Assembly (NCBI GenBank): GCA_009691815.1
Contig: SIAL01000198.1
Span: forward strand, 1 to 6,671
DNA from: Gemmataceae bacterium
GTDB lineage: Bacteria; Planctomycetota; Planctomycetia; Gemmatales; Gemmataceae
Direction of reading: 5' to 3'
Length of the DNA stretch: 6,671 bases
The notes beneath the pieces were generated by a model that saw nothing but the letters and a program-made list of their open reading frames with translations, had not been told where the DNA came from and made no database searches. Of the stretch, positions 5,967 through 6,671 are shown one piece after another (within the stretch, counting starts at the first letter, position 1; each line of letters opens with the position of its first letter). The translations under genes and the position numbers were made by a program.

Positions 5967-6671
5967 CGGTCCAAACTCCTCGAGCATCCAAAGGCATCAA
6001 TTCCAAATCGCGATACAACGTGAGCCTTACAGATTGATAGGTGACCCATATGGTCAGCAACTGGTTCTGGGCCTGAAGTTTCTGTTGCTGGGCCTGAAGA
6101 AGCTGTTGGGTAAGGGCCACAAAGTCCTGACCTGGGGCACCGGGGGGCTTTGGTTGGTATATGCTCTCCACGGCATTATCCAACACCAGATAGGCCAAAT
6201 CAACCGCTTCTTTCTGCAATGTATAATTTCGGGCCAAAGCCCTAAGTTGGCGCACTTCGTTTCTAACATTTAAAAGTATGGTGTCTTCAAAGGCCATCAA
6301 ATTGCGGCGCATTCGCTGCCAATTGATCAAAACGGCACGATAGTTGTTGCGCTCTGCAATCCGAACCAACGGGGCTTCGGCATTTAGGGTAAGTTGGTGA
6401 ACCCCCATGGATTGAAAGGAAAGGGGCTGGGCCATGGCCAGAGGAGAATTCGCATTCCAGTTGTAGCCGACATTAAAAACACCCAAAAGGCTGTTTGCAG
6501 CAACCCGGATTTGACGCCAGGAATCGACAAGTTGAGCCCTGCCATTCATCAGATCAAGGCGATGAGCGAGTGCATGGCGGCCGGCGGTCCATAAAGATTC
6601 ACCCAGACTGGTTTTTTCCCCCAAAAAATTGACGCCATCCACGCACAATTTTGGCAAAGGGGCCCATTCCT
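5854..6671 (-). CDS. TolC-family outer-membrane efflux protein, C-terminal part (5' end beyond window)
   Basis: The frame is open from the right edge (first full codon at 6669) and gives 271 residues to a TAA at 5854-5856. The first residues in the window read EWAPLPKLCVDG. The TTG at 6657 is an internal Leu codon, so this is the second half of a longer protein. It has the alternation expected of the TolC second repeat: a helical stretch RAQLVDSWRQIRVAANSL, a strand-like section FNVGYNW, then APLVRIAERNNYRAVLINWQ and a long helix through LLNVRNEVRQLRALARNY, as in the periplasmic helical barrel of the channel. A Gln-rich helix contains two tandem heptads. The tail after LYRDLELMPLDARGVW is polar and probably disordered, and it overlaps the adaptor gene. 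It would be the outer-membrane exit duct of the efflux system and the most upstream operon gene visible. The operon promoter is not in the window. Confidence 0.88.
   Translation of the reverse strand, partial: EWAPLPKLCVDGVNFLGEKTSLGESLWTAGRHALAHRLDLMNGRAQLVDSWRQIRVAANSLLGVFNVGYNWNANSPLAMAQPLSFQSMGVHQLTLNAEAPLVRIAERNNYRAVLINWQRMRRNLMAFEDTILLNVRNEVRQLRALARNYTLQKEAVDLAYLVLDNAVESIYQPKPPGAPGQDFVALTQQLLQAQQQKLQAQNQLLTIWVTYQSVRLTLYRDLELMPLDARGVWTDDITTSQCCPDENAGDSFPADRVPDAPRLLPRPTTGP
5976..5981 (-). promoter_or_regulatory. Ribosome-binding site for the adaptor, inside the TolC-like gene
   Basis: On the minus strand GAGGAG ends 9 bases before the ATG at 5966. It lies within the last 45 codons of the TolC-like gene, so ribosomes finishing that gene pass over it, which favours translational coupling. 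It is the basis for preferring the 5966 start over 5987. Confidence 0.55.
6067..6108. repeat. Tandem 21-bp repeat in the TolC-like gene
   Basis: Two adjacent 21-base units (6067-6087 and 6088-6108) are identical at 18 of 21 positions and differ only in one codon (TTT versus AAG on the plus strand). They encode QQLLQAQ and QQKLQAQ, which are two consecutive helical heptads, so the duplication keeps both frame and helix register. Confidence 0.85.

Noticed and set aside
5854..6657. Treating the TolC-like gene as starting at the TTG at 6657
   Set aside because: The frame is open to the window edge, a TolC-family protein needs a first helical repeat that is missing here, and no start signal precedes the TTG; the gene is cut by the window.

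Overview
The window looks like ordinary chromosomal sequence from a Gram-negative bacterium with an outer membrane and moderate GC content. The long TolC/HlyD-type proteins and the MacB-type permease with an extra N-terminal helix suggest a planctomycete (Gemmata-like). That placement rests on recalled family resemblance, not on a marker gene, and is only moderately secure.

Layout. At the left edge is the 5' end of a leftward gene for an exported, proline-rich protein (1-121). It has a good sigma70-type promoter at 169-197. A 203-base divergent intergenic region follows, then one rightward gene (325-1098) for an HpaI-family aldolase. Everything from 1095 to the right edge is on the minus strand and reads as one tightly packed operon. 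In transcription order it encodes a TolC-like outer-membrane efflux protein (5' end beyond the window), an HlyD/MacA-like membrane-fusion protein, a MacB/LolD-type ABC ATPase, a MacB-type permease, and a trimeric-type purine nucleoside phosphorylase (PNP).

How the genes work together. The first four operon genes would form a complete tripartite ABC efflux machine. The ATPase powers the inner-membrane permease, the periplasmic adaptor bridges to the outer membrane, and the TolC-like channel gives the exit. The exported substrate cannot be read from the sequence. The last gene, a PNP, is joined to the permease gene by an 8-base overlap (ATGTCTGA), so it is probably made from the same transcript although its known chemistry, purine salvage, has no obvious link to efflux.

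Junctions and anomalies. The TolC-like and adaptor genes overlap by about 113 bases in different frames. The aldolase and PNP genes converge so closely that their stop codons interlock in a single CTAG. A tandem 9-base duplication sits at the ATPase/permease junction over the likely ribosome-binding site. I see no RNA gene, mobile element, CRISPR array, attachment site, origin or convincing terminator, and no clear new biological system. The most notable points are the gene junctions, the PNP in an efflux operon, and some family-level oddities in the permease, adaptor and PNP.
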